64,000 bases of DNA from Clostridium bovifaecis (GCA_009738435.1 CP046522.1:1-64000); one strand, 5' to 3'. Positions 12,038 to 24,796 are shown, counted from the first letter of the stretch. Made by a program: numbers and translations. The notes: a model not told the origin generated them from the sequence alone.

Positions 12038-12066
12038 TTGACAAGTGAAAAAGAAGTTGATATAAT
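12038..12066 (+). promoter_or_regulatory. rrn1 promoter
   Basis: TTGACA at 12038-12043 and TATAAT at 12061-12066 with exactly 17 bp between them: a perfect sigma-A consensus promoter, as expected for an rRNA operon next to oriC. Confidence 0.93.
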
Positions 12067-12098
12067 GAACAAGCTGTCAAATGACGGCGAAAACAATT

Positions 12099-12125
12099 GG
12101 TCTTTGAAAATTAAACAGAATTAAG
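12099..12125 (+). other. 16S processing stalk, 5' arm (rrn1)
   Basis: The segment GGTCTTTGAAAATT... at 12099-12125 is complementary to 13719-13745 just after the 16S gene. The two form the long stem that RNase III cuts to release pre-16S. The same pair exists in rrn2. Confidence 0.8.
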
Positions 12126-12172
12126 GTAAAAATGCCAGTCAATAAACTTTATGAGTAACAGATTAAACTTTT

Positions 12173-13682
<1,510 letters not shown>

Positions 13683-13947
13683 AGGGAGAAATGGAAGCTT
13701 ACGCTTTCATAGACTGGACTTAATTCTGTTTAATTTTGAGAGACCAAAATCTCTCTAATGACGTTAAACACTAACGTGTTTAACAAAGCGACCATCATAA
13801 AATCATAGATTTTAGATGTCTGCTTTTGTTCTTTGAAAATTGCACAGTGTATATAAAGATTAAACCTAGATTAATGAAACTCACTCAGCAGAGCTGAGGA
13901 GTACTGATTTGTTAACAAAATCAAAGAGATTTTGACAAATCATGTAA
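13683..13947 (+). other. 16S-23S spacer, rrn1 (no tRNA)
   Basis: 265 bp with no tRNA gene. It holds the 3' arm of the 16S processing stalk (13719-13745) and the 5' arm of the 23S stalk at 13828-13851 (GTTCTTTGAAAATTGC...), complementary to 16856-16878. After the shared first 50 bases its sequence differs completely from the rrn2 spacer, apart from these stalk arms. Confidence 0.8.
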
Positions 13948-16848
<2,901 letters not shown>

Positions 16849-16899
16849 AAATAAGTACACTGTGCAATTTTGAAAGAATAAAAACTTTCAAAAAAAGTA

Positions 16900-16927
16900 T
16901 TGACAGATGTAAAAAATCTGATATAAT
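16900..16927 (+). promoter_or_regulatory. Internal promoter ahead of 5S (rrn1)
   Basis: TTGACA at 16900-16905 and TATAAT at 16922-16927, spaced 16 bp, lie between the 23S 3' stalk and 5S. It could transcribe 5S plus the two tRNAs independently of the main rrn promoter. The second operon has the same arrangement. Confidence 0.8.
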
Positions 16928-16951
16928 TAATAAATGTAGTAAGGAAATTCA

Positions 16952-17068
16952 TCTGGTGGTTATGGCTTGAAGGTAACACCCGTTCCCATACCGAACACGA
17001 AGGTTAAGCTTCAAAGCGCCGATGGTACTGCACTGGAGACGGTGTGGAAGAGTAGGTCGCCGCCAGGT
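16952..17068 (+). rRNA. rrf: 5S ribosomal RNA, copy 1
   Basis: 117 nt from TCTGGTGGTTATGGC to CGCCGCCAGGT. Helix I pairs CTGGTGG with CCGCCAG. The loop sequence CCCATACCGAACACG is typical. It differs at many positions from the 5S of the second operon. Confidence 0.95.
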
Positions 17069-17072
17069 ATAT

Positions 17073-17149
17073 GGATCTTTAGCTCAGTTGGTTAGAGCAA
17101 CCGGCTCATAACCGGTAGGTCCGGGGTTCGAGTCCCTGAAGGTCCACCA
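17073..17149 (+). tRNA. tRNA with CAU anticodon (Met elongator or Ile2)
   Basis: 77 nt including an encoded CCA. Anticodon loop CTCATAA gives CAU. The acceptor GGATCTT pairs with AAGGTCC. It is not the initiator, because the first base pair is a normal G-C. The body GGATCTTTAGCTCAGTTGG resembles the lysidine-modified tRNA-Ile2 of Bacillus rrn operons as much as elongator tRNA-Met, so the amino acid is left open. Confidence 0.9.
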
Positions 17150-17152
17150 TAT

Positions 17153-17228
17153 GGGGGTATAGCTCAGTTGGGAGAGCACCTGCCTTGCACGCAGGGGGTC
17201 AAGAGTTCGAATCTCTTTATCTCCACCA
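17153..17228 (+). tRNA. tRNA-Ala (UGC)
   Basis: 76 nt with CCA. The anticodon loop CTTGCAC gives UGC. The acceptor GGGGGTA pairs with TATCTCC, including G-U pairs. It is the last gene of the first rrn operon, four bases after the CAU tRNA. Confidence 0.96.
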
Positions 17229-17229
17229 T

Positions 17230-17262
17230 AAAAACAGTCTTATGTAAGGCTGTTTTTTTATT
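17230..17262 (+). terminator. rrn1 operon terminator
   Basis: AAAACAGTCTT and AAGGCTGTTTTTTT form a stem with one G-T pair and a strong T-run, immediately after tRNA-Ala. Confidence 0.85.
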
Positions 17263-17320
17263 TTTTGTAAAAACATAAGATAGTATGATATTATAGTAAT
17301 TAGGAAAGAAGGAGTGTACT

Positions 17321-17812
17321 ATGACTTCATATAGGATAAAGCAATTTTATTGGGGGATTACAGCAAAGATAAGCTTAGAAGATAAGGGATTCTTAAAAGA
17401 ATATCTTAATGATAATGAATTGAAGCTTTTTAGTAGATTACCTATATATGATCAAGCACATTGTATAAGAACAGCTAAAGAAGTAAAGCGTGTCTATTTG
17501 AAAAATAGAATGAGTAATAACCTTCTTATTAAAGCTGCATTATTACATGACATAGGAAAAATAGAAGGTAGATTAAACTTAATAGATAAATCGGTCCTAG
17601 TGGTCCTAGATAAGTTAACTAAAGGTAAAATAAGAAGGTTTAACAATGTTAAAAAGATAGATGTATATTATAATCATGCTAATAAGGGATACAGTATTCT
17701 AAAGGAGTATAACTATAATGAAAGATTTTTATATTTAATTAAAAATCATCATAATAATATAATAAGGGATAAAGAGTTAGAGATATTAAGAGAATGTGAT
17801 TGTAAAAGTTAA
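17321..17812 (+). CDS. HD-domain protein, putative phosphohydrolase
   Basis: 163 residues with a single small HD fold. The metal-binding set is visible as His47 in DQAHCIRTA, the His76-Asp77 pair in ALLHDIGK, and later His-rich KNHHNN near the C-terminus. Such proteins cleave phosphoester bonds, but the substrate cannot be read from the sequence. The ATG at 17321 has GAAGGAG just upstream. It ends 12 bp before niaR and probably shares its transcript. Confidence 0.8.
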   Translation: MTSYRIKQFYWGITAKISLEDKGFLKEYLNDNELKLFSRLPIYDQAHCIRTAKEVKRVYLKNRMSNNLLIKAALLHDIGKIEGRLNLIDKSVLVVLDKLTKGKIRRFNNVKKIDVYYNHANKGYSILKEYNYNERFLYLIKNHHNNIIRDKELEILRECDCKS

Positions 17813-17824
17813 GGTGGTGAAACC

Positions 17825-18337
17825 ATGAATTCAAAACTTAGAAGAGATTATATAAAAAAGTTATTAAATAGCGCTATAGAGCCTAAAAAGGGTCAGGAGT
17901 TAGCTGAAGAACTTGGAGTTACTAGACAAGTAATAGTTAAGGATATTGCGATTTTAAGAGCAAGTGGGATTAATATAATAGCAACTCCAGAAGGATATGT
18001 AGTACCGAGAAATGAAAAAAATAGTATAGAAAAAATTGTAGCATTAAGTCATGGAAGAGAAAAAATAGCAGATGAGTTAGAGACCATTATTAAGTATGGA
18101 GGGATAGTTAAAGATGTAATTGTAGAACATCCACTATATGGGGAGATTAAGGCTATGCTGATGATTAAAACTCTTTATGATATTCAAAAGTTTATTAAAA
18201 AAATTGATGAATATGATGCAGAACCTTTATTATCTCTCACAAGGGGAATACACCTACATACTATAGAAGTAGAGAAAGATACTGATATGGATAAGATTAT
18301 AGAAGAGTTGAAGTATAAAGGCTATCTTGTCGAGTAA
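17825..18337 (+). CDS. niaR: Transcriptional repressor NiaR (HTH plus 3H domain)
   Basis: Niacin-responsive repressor of NAD synthesis and niacin uptake genes in Firmicutes and Thermotoga. The 170-residue protein has an N-terminal winged HTH (about 5-60, GQELAEELGVTRQVIVKDIAILRASG) and a C-terminal 3H domain whose three conserved histidine regions are visible: LSHGREK, VEHPLYGEI and GIHLHTIE. The SD AAGGTGGTG fits ATG 17825. No nad genes are nearby, so it acts in trans. A strong terminator follows. Confidence 0.88.
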   Translation: MNSKLRRDYIKKLLNSAIEPKKGQELAEELGVTRQVIVKDIAILRASGINIIATPEGYVVPRNEKNSIEKIVALSHGREKIADELETIIKYGGIVKDVIVEHPLYGEIKAMLMIKTLYDIQKFIKKIDEYDAEPLLSLTRGIHLHTIEVEKDTDMDKIIEELKYKGYLVE

Positions 18338-18374
18338 GATAGATAATTAATCAAGTATTTAGGAGTAAACTAAA

Positions 18375-18430
18375 AAGGATATATAATAAACTTAATTTTA
18401 GATAAGTTTATTATATATCTTTTTATTTTT
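18375..18430 (+). terminator. niaR terminator
   Basis: A very long stem: AAAGGATATATAATAAACTTA pairs with TAAGTTTATTATATATCTTTTT across an eight-base loop, followed by ATTTTTT. Confidence 0.85.
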
Positions 18431-18452
18431 TTATATAGGAATTAATAGAAAA

Positions 18453-20723
18453 ATGTCGAATAAGATGATAAAATTAGGATATTGGTATATTGGGGAAAGG
18501 ATAATAAGAATGGAGAATAAAAGTTGTGTGTGCATAAACACTGAAAAGCTCAGTGTGAAGAATTTTCCAGATATAATTAAAGAACATATATTGAATGGAT
18601 TGCGTAAAAGCGAAAAGATAATAATATTTACAGATAGCATATATTATAATGACTTAGAAGAGGTATTTCAAAATTATTCAGATTATATTGTAAGCAATAT
18701 AAATGATGGAAATATAATTATTGAACTATATGATTCTAATAATTTTGACTTTGAATACCCCTTATCAATGATTAATAAAATTTTATTACAGAAAGAAAAG
18801 TTTAATATATTATGGGATATAAAAAATATAGTTAAAAAGAGCTGTAGCTTAGAAAAAGTAAATTATTACTTCAAGGAAGTACTGAAGGCTTCCTTAAATA
18901 AAAATATTAAAAATATAATTTATATGAACAATCAGAAATATGATTTTAATTTATTTAATGACTTTTGTAAGCTATTCGATATGTTAGTAGTCTGTGATAA
19001 GGGAAAAGATATTATATTTGATAAGTGCGAAGAATTTGAGAAGGCAACTACTTTGCTTCAATCTTATGCTGAAATAAAGTATCAAAATAAAAATCTACTT
19101 TTATTTAATGAGACTATGTCTAACACTCCTATGAACTTTCACAAGGATGAATTTAAAAGCAATATTTTTGCAAAGCTAAAAGATTTATGCGATCTAGATT
19201 TTTGTATTTTATATACATCTGAAAGAAAAAAGGATAACTTCATATTTATTGATAGTTATTATGGAACAACGAAGAAACATAGATATACTATACTAAATGA
19301 TTTGGATTTTATTAAATACCAGATACAATATAATGAAAAAATAATAGATACTGGTATGAGCATATTTTTGCATGTAGAAGAGATGGAAGATGAAAAGTTA
19401 AAAGATAAACTCAATAATCTAGATGTAATTTCTGCACTAGGTGTTAGCGTAGAGTATGATGAAAATATAAAGGGGGTTCTTTGGGTAGGAAGATATAAAA
19501 GCAATGGAGAATCCCTAGAAGGTAGCATTAAATATGTAGAGTCTATATGTAAAACTGTTTTTTATCTAATACAAGAGCAACAAAGGTTTTTTAACCTTCA
19601 AAATAGATTTGTACAGAATGAAAAGCTAAGAGCTATGGGAGAAATGGCAGCTGGAATAGCCCATGATATAAACAATATCTTAACTCCAGTTATAGGTTCA
19701 GTGCAACTGCTAAAAGATAAATATAGAAATGATTTGAGTACATTAAAGCAATTAAAGATAATTGAGATGTGTGCTTATGATGCAACTAACATTATAAATA
19801 AAGTAAAAAAGATTACTAAAAACTATAATCATCAAAGTGAATTAGAAGTATTTGATATAAATGAGCTTATTGTAGATGCTATTAATCTAACCAAGAATAA
19901 ATGGCTAACAGAAAGTATCTTAAATGATGTTAAAATAAATATATTTACAAGATTAAATTCAAATTCAAAGGCTCAAGGAAATTCTACAGAATTAAGAGAG
20001 GTAATCATTAATATAATAACAAATGCTGTAGATTCCATACAAAATGGTGGAAAGATTGAAATAAGTTCTTTAGATTTTCAGGATCAGATAGTTGTCGAAA
20101 TAAAAGATAATGGAATGGGAATGAATAAAGAAATCCAGAAGAGAATATTTGAACCCTTCTTTACAACTAAAGGCAGCAGAGGATCGGGGTTGGGACTTAG
20201 TGTAAGTTACAATATAATAGAATCCTTTGGCGGAAATATTGAAGTTGAAAGTGAAGAAGATGTGGGAACTTCTTTTAAAATAAAACTGCCTATTTGTAAA
20301 GAAGAAGCTAATACTAATTGTGAAGGAGAAAATAGCGATTTAATTGATTTTTCTGGAAACATTTTGGTTGTTGATGATAAGGAAGATATAAGAAATATTG
20401 TAGCTGAGATGTTAAAGTCAGTGGCAAAATGCAAAGTTAAGACTTGTGATGGACACAGCTTAAATAAAATAGAAGAGGAATTTAAGGTTAGAAACTATGA
20501 TATTGTAATATCTGACTTTTCTATGCCGAATGTAAATGGGTTAGAGGTAGCAGAAAGGATTAAAAATATATCTAAGAATACATATTTCTGCTTAATGACA
20601 GGTTGGATAGGGGAATTAGAAGAAGAAAAGATGGAAAATGTTGATAACGTCTTAAATAAGCCAATAAGTAAAAAGAGAATAGAAGAATTGTTTATTCAGT
20701 ATAAAAAAGATAAGGGTATTTGA
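18453..20723 (+). CDS. Orphan hybrid sensor histidine kinase with N-terminal MEDS-like domain
   Basis: 756 residues, no predicted membrane segment, so a cytoplasmic sensor. In order: an N-terminal alpha/beta region (about 20-200) resembling MEDS-type sensory domains; a GAF-like region (about 235-385); a HisKA helix with phospho-His404 in AAGIAHDINNILTP; a HATPase with N box NAVDS, G1 DNGMGM and G2 GSGLGL; and a C-terminal receiver domain with VVDDKED and phospho-Asp688 in ISDFSMP. There is no separate regulator or HPt gene nearby. The start is uncertain: an ATG at 18510 with GGAAAGG ahead is a good alternative. The MEDS assignment is tentative. Confidence 0.82.
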   Translation: MSNKMIKLGYWYIGERIIRMENKSCVCINTEKLSVKNFPDIIKEHILNGLRKSEKIIIFTDSIYYNDLEEVFQNYSDYIVSNINDGNIIIELYDSNNFDFEYPLSMINKILLQKEKFNILWDIKNIVKKSCSLEKVNYYFKEVLKASLNKNIKNIIYMNNQKYDFNLFNDFCKLFDMLVVCDKGKDIIFDKCEEFEKATTLLQSYAEIKYQNKNLLLFNETMSNTPMNFHKDEFKSNIFAKLKDLCDLDFCILYTSERKKDNFIFIDSYYGTTKKHRYTILNDLDFIKYQIQYNEKIIDTGMSIFLHVEEMEDEKLKDKLNNLDVISALGVSVEYDENIKGVLWVGRYKSNGESLEGSIKYVESICKTVFYLIQEQQRFFNLQNRFVQNEKLRAMGEMAAGIAHDINNILTPVIGSVQLLKDKYRNDLSTLKQLKIIEMCAYDATNIINKVKKITKNYNHQSELEVFDINELIVDAINLTKNKWLTESILNDVKINIFTRLNSNSKAQGNSTELREVIINIITNAVDSIQNGGKIEISSLDFQDQIVVEIKDNGMGMNKEIQKRIFEPFFTTKGSRGSGLGLSVSYNIIESFGGNIEVESEEDVGTSFKIKLPICKEEANTNCEGENSDLIDFSGNILVVDDKEDIRNIVAEMLKSVAKCKVKTCDGHSLNKIEEEFKVRNYDIVISDFSMPNVNGLEVAERIKNISKNTYFCLMTGWIGELEEEKMENVDNVLNKPISKKRIEELFIQYKKDKGI

Positions 20724-20752
20724 CTTTAAAGTCGAATGCTCTTATCTTTTTA
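20706..20752 (+). terminator. Terminator overlapping the hybrid kinase stop
   Basis: AAAGATAAG...GACTTTAAAGTC...CTTATCTTTTT folds into one imperfect hairpin with a T-run. It includes the stop codon at 20721-20723. Confidence 0.7.
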
Positions 20753-20844
20753 TATAAATAATGTGCAATTGTGCAAAAAAAGATTATAATATACTGGGAA
20801 GGTTATTTAACTTATATTTGTAAGTGTACCTAGGAGGATTTTTT

Positions 20845-22236
20845 ATGGATTATGATGTGCTTATACTAGGCGGTGGATTAATAGGATGTGCTGTAGCATA
20901 TGAGCTATCAAAATATAGTTTAAATATTGCACTTATCGAAAAGGATTACGATATAGTAGATGATGTAACATTGGTTAATTCAGCTATAATATATGATGGA
21001 ATTCAATGTGAAGATAATATTATGTCGAAGCTTCAGTTTATGGGCAATGATATAATAGGGGATTTAGTTAGCAAGTTTAATTTATCATATAAAAAGTGTG
21101 ATTCAGTGATAATTGCTCAAAATAAGAAGCAAGGAGAATGTTTAGAAGAGGTCTATAAAAGAGCAATTAAAAGAGGTGTTCCTAATGTAACTCTTTTAGA
21201 AGGTAAACATACCTATAACTTAGAACCGAATTTAAATTTGAATGTTATAAATACAATATACTCGCAAAATACAGGTATAATCTGTCCCTATGATTTAGGA
21301 ATAGCGTATGGAGAAATTGCTTTTGATAATGGAGTATCTTTTAAGCTGGAGGAAATTGTAGAGGATATAAATAAAATTAATAGAGGATTTAAAGTTGTTA
21401 CAAATAAAAATAAGTTTACATGTAGAATGGTTATAAACACTACTCCAGAGGATTATAATATAGACGGATTTAGAGAAAATGACTCTAGTAATAAAGGATA
21501 TTTAAAATACTTTTTAGTTGAGAAGGAGTTTAAGGGGAATTTTAATAATATAGTATTTACTTATAATCAAGATAACGAAGTTATATATATGCATCCTACT
21601 GTGCAGGGAAATTATATTGCTGCTATAAAAACCAAAGATAATATTAGTTATGAAGAATGTTATAGAAGAATCAGCTCCTTAGTTCATGGACTGAAGCAAG
21701 ATGATATAAATAGTTTTTATGAGTCTGAGTTTTATGATGATCTTATGATTATTGATGATAGCTTAGTGGATAAGGGGTATATAAAGGTCACAGGAAAGAA
21801 TTTTGCAGAGGTGACTATGACACCATCTATAGCAAGGATAATTCGTGAAACTGTAGAGAGCAATTTAAAATGTAAATTAAAAAATGATTTTAATGATAAA
21901 GTAAGGGAAATATATAGATTTAGAGATATGTCAAATGAAGAGAGAAGTAAAATTATTAGTTTAGATAAAAGATATGGTAAAATAATATGCACATGCAACA
22001 AGGTAACTGAAGGAGAAATTGTAGATGCTATAAGAAGGCCACTAGGAGCTAGAACATTAGAAGGAATAAAAAGAAGAACTGGAGCAGGTGGAGGAAGCTG
22101 TAAGGGAGCACAATGCATGAATAAAATAGTTTCAATTTTAGCAAGGGAAACTAATAAAAAGATGACGGATATAGTAAAAGATTCAAAGAATTCTAGGATA
22201 TTATTGAACAGGATAAAAGAATTTGATGATATATAG
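20845..22236 (+). CDS. FAD-dependent oxidoreductase, GlpA-like, with BFD [2Fe-2S] domain
   Basis: 463 residues. An N-terminal FAD-binding Rossmann fold (LILGGGLIGCAVAYEL from about residue 6), a DAO-type catalytic domain, and a C-terminal BFD-like domain with Cys382, Cys384, Cys419 and Cys424, which should hold a [2Fe-2S] cluster. The family includes anaerobic glycerol-3-phosphate dehydrogenase GlpA and related 2-hydroxyacid oxidases; the substrate here cannot be assigned. I set the start at ATG 20845 because AGGAGG lies at 20832-20837; an upstream in-frame GTG has no SD. It is followed 30 bp later by the DUF1667 partner, but the usual second flavoprotein between them is absent. Confidence 0.82.
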   Translation: MDYDVLILGGGLIGCAVAYELSKYSLNIALIEKDYDIVDDVTLVNSAIIYDGIQCEDNIMSKLQFMGNDIIGDLVSKFNLSYKKCDSVIIAQNKKQGECLEEVYKRAIKRGVPNVTLLEGKHTYNLEPNLNLNVINTIYSQNTGIICPYDLGIAYGEIAFDNGVSFKLEEIVEDINKINRGFKVVTNKNKFTCRMVINTTPEDYNIDGFRENDSSNKGYLKYFLVEKEFKGNFNNIVFTYNQDNEVIYMHPTVQGNYIAAIKTKDNISYEECYRRISSLVHGLKQDDINSFYESEFYDDLMIIDDSLVDKGYIKVTGKNFAEVTMTPSIARIIRETVESNLKCKLKNDFNDKVREIYRFRDMSNEERSKIISLDKRYGKIICTCNKVTEGEIVDAIRRPLGARTLEGIKRRTGAGGGSCKGAQCMNKIVSILARETNKKMTDIVKDSKNSRILLNRIKEFDDI

Positions 22237-22266
22237 ATAATACAAGATTTAGGTAGGTGTAATTTA

Positions 22267-22497
22267 ATGAAAGATTCTAAAAAAGTTTTTACATCTCTTG
22301 TAAGAATAAAAGGATCAAAGAGTACTGTAGTTCCAGTAAAAAGCAGTGAGCCTATAGATAAAAGCTTGCTATTAGAATGTTCTAAAGCTTTAAGTAGGAT
22401 TCATGTAGGAGCACCCATAAAGAGTGGGGACATAGTATGTAGGAATATTTTAAATACAGGTGTAGATATAATCTGTACCAAAAGCATATGTGAGTAA
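22267..22497 (+). CDS. Short DUF1667 protein lacking the cysteine-rich N-terminus
   Basis: 76 residues matching the C-terminal part of DUF1667 proteins, from VFTSLVRIKG through VPVKSSEPIDK to GAPIKSGDIVCRNILNTGVDIICT. Usual members are about 115-120 residues and begin with a CxxCPxGC-type metal site, which is missing here. The start is supported by GGTAGGTG about seven bases before ATG 22267, so it seems to be a genuine short form, not a mis-called start. It is cotranscribed with the GlpA-like flavoprotein. Function unknown; in the full-length operon the protein accompanies two flavoproteins. Confidence 0.7.
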   Translation: MKDSKKVFTSLVRIKGSKSTVVPVKSSEPIDKSLLLECSKALSRIHVGAPIKSGDIVCRNILNTGVDIICTKSICE

Positions 22498-22505
22498 ATA
22501 ACTTA

Positions 22506-22534
22506 TTGACAATTTGTAGTATTATAATTATAAT
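22506..22534 (+). promoter_or_regulatory. serS promoter
   Basis: TTGACA at 22506-22511 and TATAAT at 22529-22534 with 17 bp spacing, just upstream of the T-box leader. Confidence 0.8.
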
Positions 22535-22544
22535 TAATTAAAAA

Positions 22545-22773
22545 TTAATATTTAAACCTTTAAAGAGAATAGTAGCATGATAAGTGGTTAAAGAGAGTGG
22601 ATGGCTGGTGAAAATCCATACCATAAGTTTTGTGAATCCGACTCTTAATAGGGATTGTGATGAGCAATACGTTAAATTCGTTAAATTTATAAGTGGGTAT
22701 ATATATGCCAAATAGGGTGGCAACGCGGAGTCTTTTCGTCCCTACATTAATGTAGGAGAGAAGACTTTTTTTG
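22545..22773 (+). promoter_or_regulatory. T-box leader of serS (tRNA-Ser sensing)
   Basis: The antiterminator T-box AGGGTGGCAACGCGG is exact at 22714-22728. Right behind it the terminator AGTCTTTTCGTCCCTACATT pairs with AATGTAGGAGAGAAGACT and ends in T8 (22729-22772). Stem I is upstream: AAGAGAGT pairs with GACTCTT, and the codon at the specifier position reads TCC (22637-22639), a serine codon read by tRNA-Ser(GGA), whose gene lies at 43921. Uncharged tRNA-Ser would stabilise the antiterminator and allow serS transcription. The specifier position is my reading of the fold. Confidence 0.92.
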
Positions 22774-22817
22774 TGTTTACATAAAAATATAGAAAACAAT
22801 ATGAGGAGGAAATGTAA

Positions 22818-24098
22818 ATGTTAGACTTAAAAAGAATAAGAAACAACCCAGAAGAAATAAAAAGATTAATGGAAGGCAGAGGAGAAGATGTTGATTTTAA
22901 ATCAATAGATGAGTTAGTAGAACTTGATGAAAGAAGAAGACAAATTTTAGTAGAGGTTGAACAGTTAAAGAATAAGAGAAATAGTGAATCAACACAAATT
23001 GGTAAGCTTAAAAAAGAAGGTAAAGATGTAAGCGGTGTTATGGCAGAAATGAAAAGTCTGTCTGATAAGATAAAAGAGCATGATGTAGAGCTTAGTGAAG
23101 TAGATGAAAAGATAAAATATATATTATTAAGAATACCAAATATACCAAATCCTAATGTACCAGATGGAAAAACAGACGAAGATAACGTAGAAATTAGAAG
23201 ATGGGGAGAACCAAGAAAATTTGACTTTGAAGCAAAGGCTCATTGGGATATAGGGGTAGATTTAGGATTATTGGATTTTGAAAGAGCAGGTAAGATAACT
23301 GGTTCAAGATTTACTGTTTATAAGGGGCTAGGAGCAAGACTTGAAAGAGCCATTATAAATTATTTCTTAGATATGCATACAATAGACCATGGATATACTG
23401 AAATACTTCCACCATACATGGTAAATAGAGATAGCATGATAGGAACAGGACAGCTTCCTAAATTTGAAGAAGATGCATTTAAAGTTGAAAATAACGGTTA
23501 CTTCTTAATTCCAACTGCAGAAGTTCCAGTAACAAATCTATATAGAGATGAGATATTGAATGGAGATCAACTTCCAATAAAACATGCAGCATATAGTGCA
23601 TGCTTTAGAGCAGAGGCAGGTTCTGCAGGAAGAGATACTAGAGGGCTTGTTCGTCAACATCAATTTAATAAAGTTGAACTTGTTAAGTTTACAAAGCCAG
23701 AACAATCTTATGAAGAACTAGAAAAATTGACTAAGGATGCAGAAGAAGTTCTTCAAGGATTAGGGTTACCGTATAGAGTAGTTAGAATATGCAAAGGAGA
23801 TTTAGGGTTTACTGCTGCACTTAAGTATGATATAGAAGTATGGATGCCAAGCTATAACAGATATGTTGAGATTTCAAGCTGCAGTAATTTTGAAGATTTC
23901 CAAGCAAGACGTGCAAATATAAGGTATAAAGAGGATGCAAAGGCTAAACCAGAATTTATTCATACTTTAAATGGTTCTGGAGTTGCAGTAGGAAGAACTG
24001 TTGCAGCAATTCTAGAAAACTTCCAAAACCAAGATGGTACAGTAACAATTCCAGAGGCGTTAAGACCATATATGAGAAATGAAGAAAATATAAAATAA
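22818..24098 (+). CDS. serS: Seryl-tRNA synthetase
   Basis: Class II synthetase charging tRNA-Ser. 426 residues: an N-terminal long antiparallel coiled coil that grips the tRNA variable arm (about 1-110, [18 protein letters not shown]), then the catalytic core with motif 2 ([23 protein letters not shown]) and motif 3 ([20 protein letters not shown]). It is controlled by the upstream T-box. Three tRNA-Ser genes follow directly. SD GAGGAGG precedes ATG 22818. Confidence 0.97.
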   Translation: MLDLKRIRNNPEEIKRLMEGRGEDVDFKSIDELVELDERRRQILVEVEQLKNKRNSESTQIGKLKKEGKDVSGVMAEMKSLSDKIKEHDVELSEVDEKIKYILLRIPNIPNPNVPDGKTDEDNVEIRRWGEPRKFDFEAKAHWDIGVDLGLLDFERAGKITGSRFTVYKGLGARLERAIINYFLDMHTIDHGYTEILPPYMVNRDSMIGTGQLPKFEEDAFKVENNGYFLIPTAEVPVTNLYRDEILNGDQLPIKHAAYSACFRAEAGSAGRDTRGLVRQHQFNKVELVKFTKPEQSYEELEKLTKDAEEVLQGLGLPYRVVRICKGDLGFTAALKYDIEVWMPSYNRYVEISSCSNFEDFQARRANIRYKEDAKAKPEFIHTLNGSGVAVGRTVAAILENFQNQDGTVTIPEALRPYMRNEENIK

Positions 24099-24214
24099 GA
24101 CTATATTTTAAGAATTATAGCTTCTCATTATAGTGAATTTTACAATTTTAAAATATATCCTTGGCGGGCTAAAGGAAAGTATTATAAATTTATAAAAAAC
24201 ATTACTTAAAAAAG

Positions 24215-24254
24215 TTGACAATGCGACGATATCTTGTTATAATGAATATCGTCG
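24215..24254 (+). promoter_or_regulatory. tRNA-Ser promoter with a palindrome around the -10 box
   Basis: TTGACA at 24215-24220 and TATAAT at 24238-24243 (17 bp spacing). A perfect 9-bp inverted repeat, CGACGATAT (24224-24232) and ATATCGTCG (24246-24254), flanks the -10 box and covers the likely transcription start. It has the form of an operator. Confidence 0.75.
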
Positions 24255-24263
24255 TAACAACAC

Positions 24264-24354
24264 GGAGAGATGGTCGAGTTGGTTTAAGGCACCGGTCTTG
24301 AAAACCGGCGTGCGTGAGAGCGCACCTAGGGTTCGAATCCCTATCTCTCCGCCA
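24264..24354 (+). tRNA. tRNA-Ser (UGA), copy 1
   Basis: 91 nt with CCA and the long class II variable arm (GCGTGCGTGAGAGCGCACC). The anticodon loop CTTGAAA gives UGA. It has its own consensus promoter. It differs from copy 2 only by compensatory changes in the variable arm. Confidence 0.97.
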
Positions 24355-24391
24355 TTATTTAAATATCAAATGAAAAATAATAAATTTTATA

Positions 24392-24420
24392 TTGACAAAC
24401 TTAAATTTATGTATTATACT
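24392..24420 (+). promoter_or_regulatory. Promoter of the second tRNA-Ser
   Basis: TTGACA at 24392-24397 and TATACT at 24415-24420 with 17 bp spacing; the tRNA begins 16 bp later. Confidence 0.75.
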
Positions 24421-24435
24421 TTTAAAGTGTCATAT

Positions 24436-24526
24436 GGAGAGATGGTCGAGTTGGTTTAAGGCACCGGTCTTGAAAACCGGCGTACGTGAAAGCGTACCTA
24501 GGGTTCGAATCCCTATCTCTCCGCCA
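24436..24526 (+). tRNA. tRNA-Ser (UGA), copy 2
   Basis: 91 nt with CCA, anticodon UGA. It is identical to copy 1 except in the variable arm, GCGTACGTGAAAGCGTACC, where one G-C pair became A-T and the loop changed by one base. Confidence 0.97.
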
Positions 24527-24561
24527 TTTAAATTTATACTAATGATAAGATGTAGGACTAT

Positions 24562-24652
24562 GGAGAAATACTCAAGTGGCCGAAGAGGCGCCCCTGCTAA
24601 GGGCGTAGGTCGGGAAACCGGCGCGAGGGTTCAAATCCCTCTTTCTCCGCCA
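24562..24652 (+). tRNA. tRNA-Ser (GCU)
   Basis: 91 nt with CCA. The anticodon loop CTGCTAA gives GCU for AGC/AGU codons. The long variable arm TAGGTCGGGAAACCGGCGC is typical of serine tRNA. Confidence 0.97.
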
Positions 24653-24653
24653 T

Positions 24654-24683
24654 AACACTCAATGTAAATTGAGTGTTTTTTAA
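24654..24683 (+). terminator. Terminator after the tRNA-Ser group
   Basis: AACACTCAAT and ATTGAGTGTT pair across a short loop (GTAA), followed by TTTT. Confidence 0.85.
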
Positions 24684-24796
24684 TGACGTCTAATCCCTAT
24701 GTAACATAGGAGCTATAGGGGCATAAACCAATCTGCAGTAAGGTTTAGTGTTTGACTTTTGTATAGTTCCTATGTTAAAATAGATTTAATATATAT

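Noticed and set aside
24392..24655. Open frame of 87 codons
   Set aside because: It covers tRNA-Ser(UGA) copy 2 and tRNA-Ser(GCU); repeated residues simply reflect the tRNA sequences.
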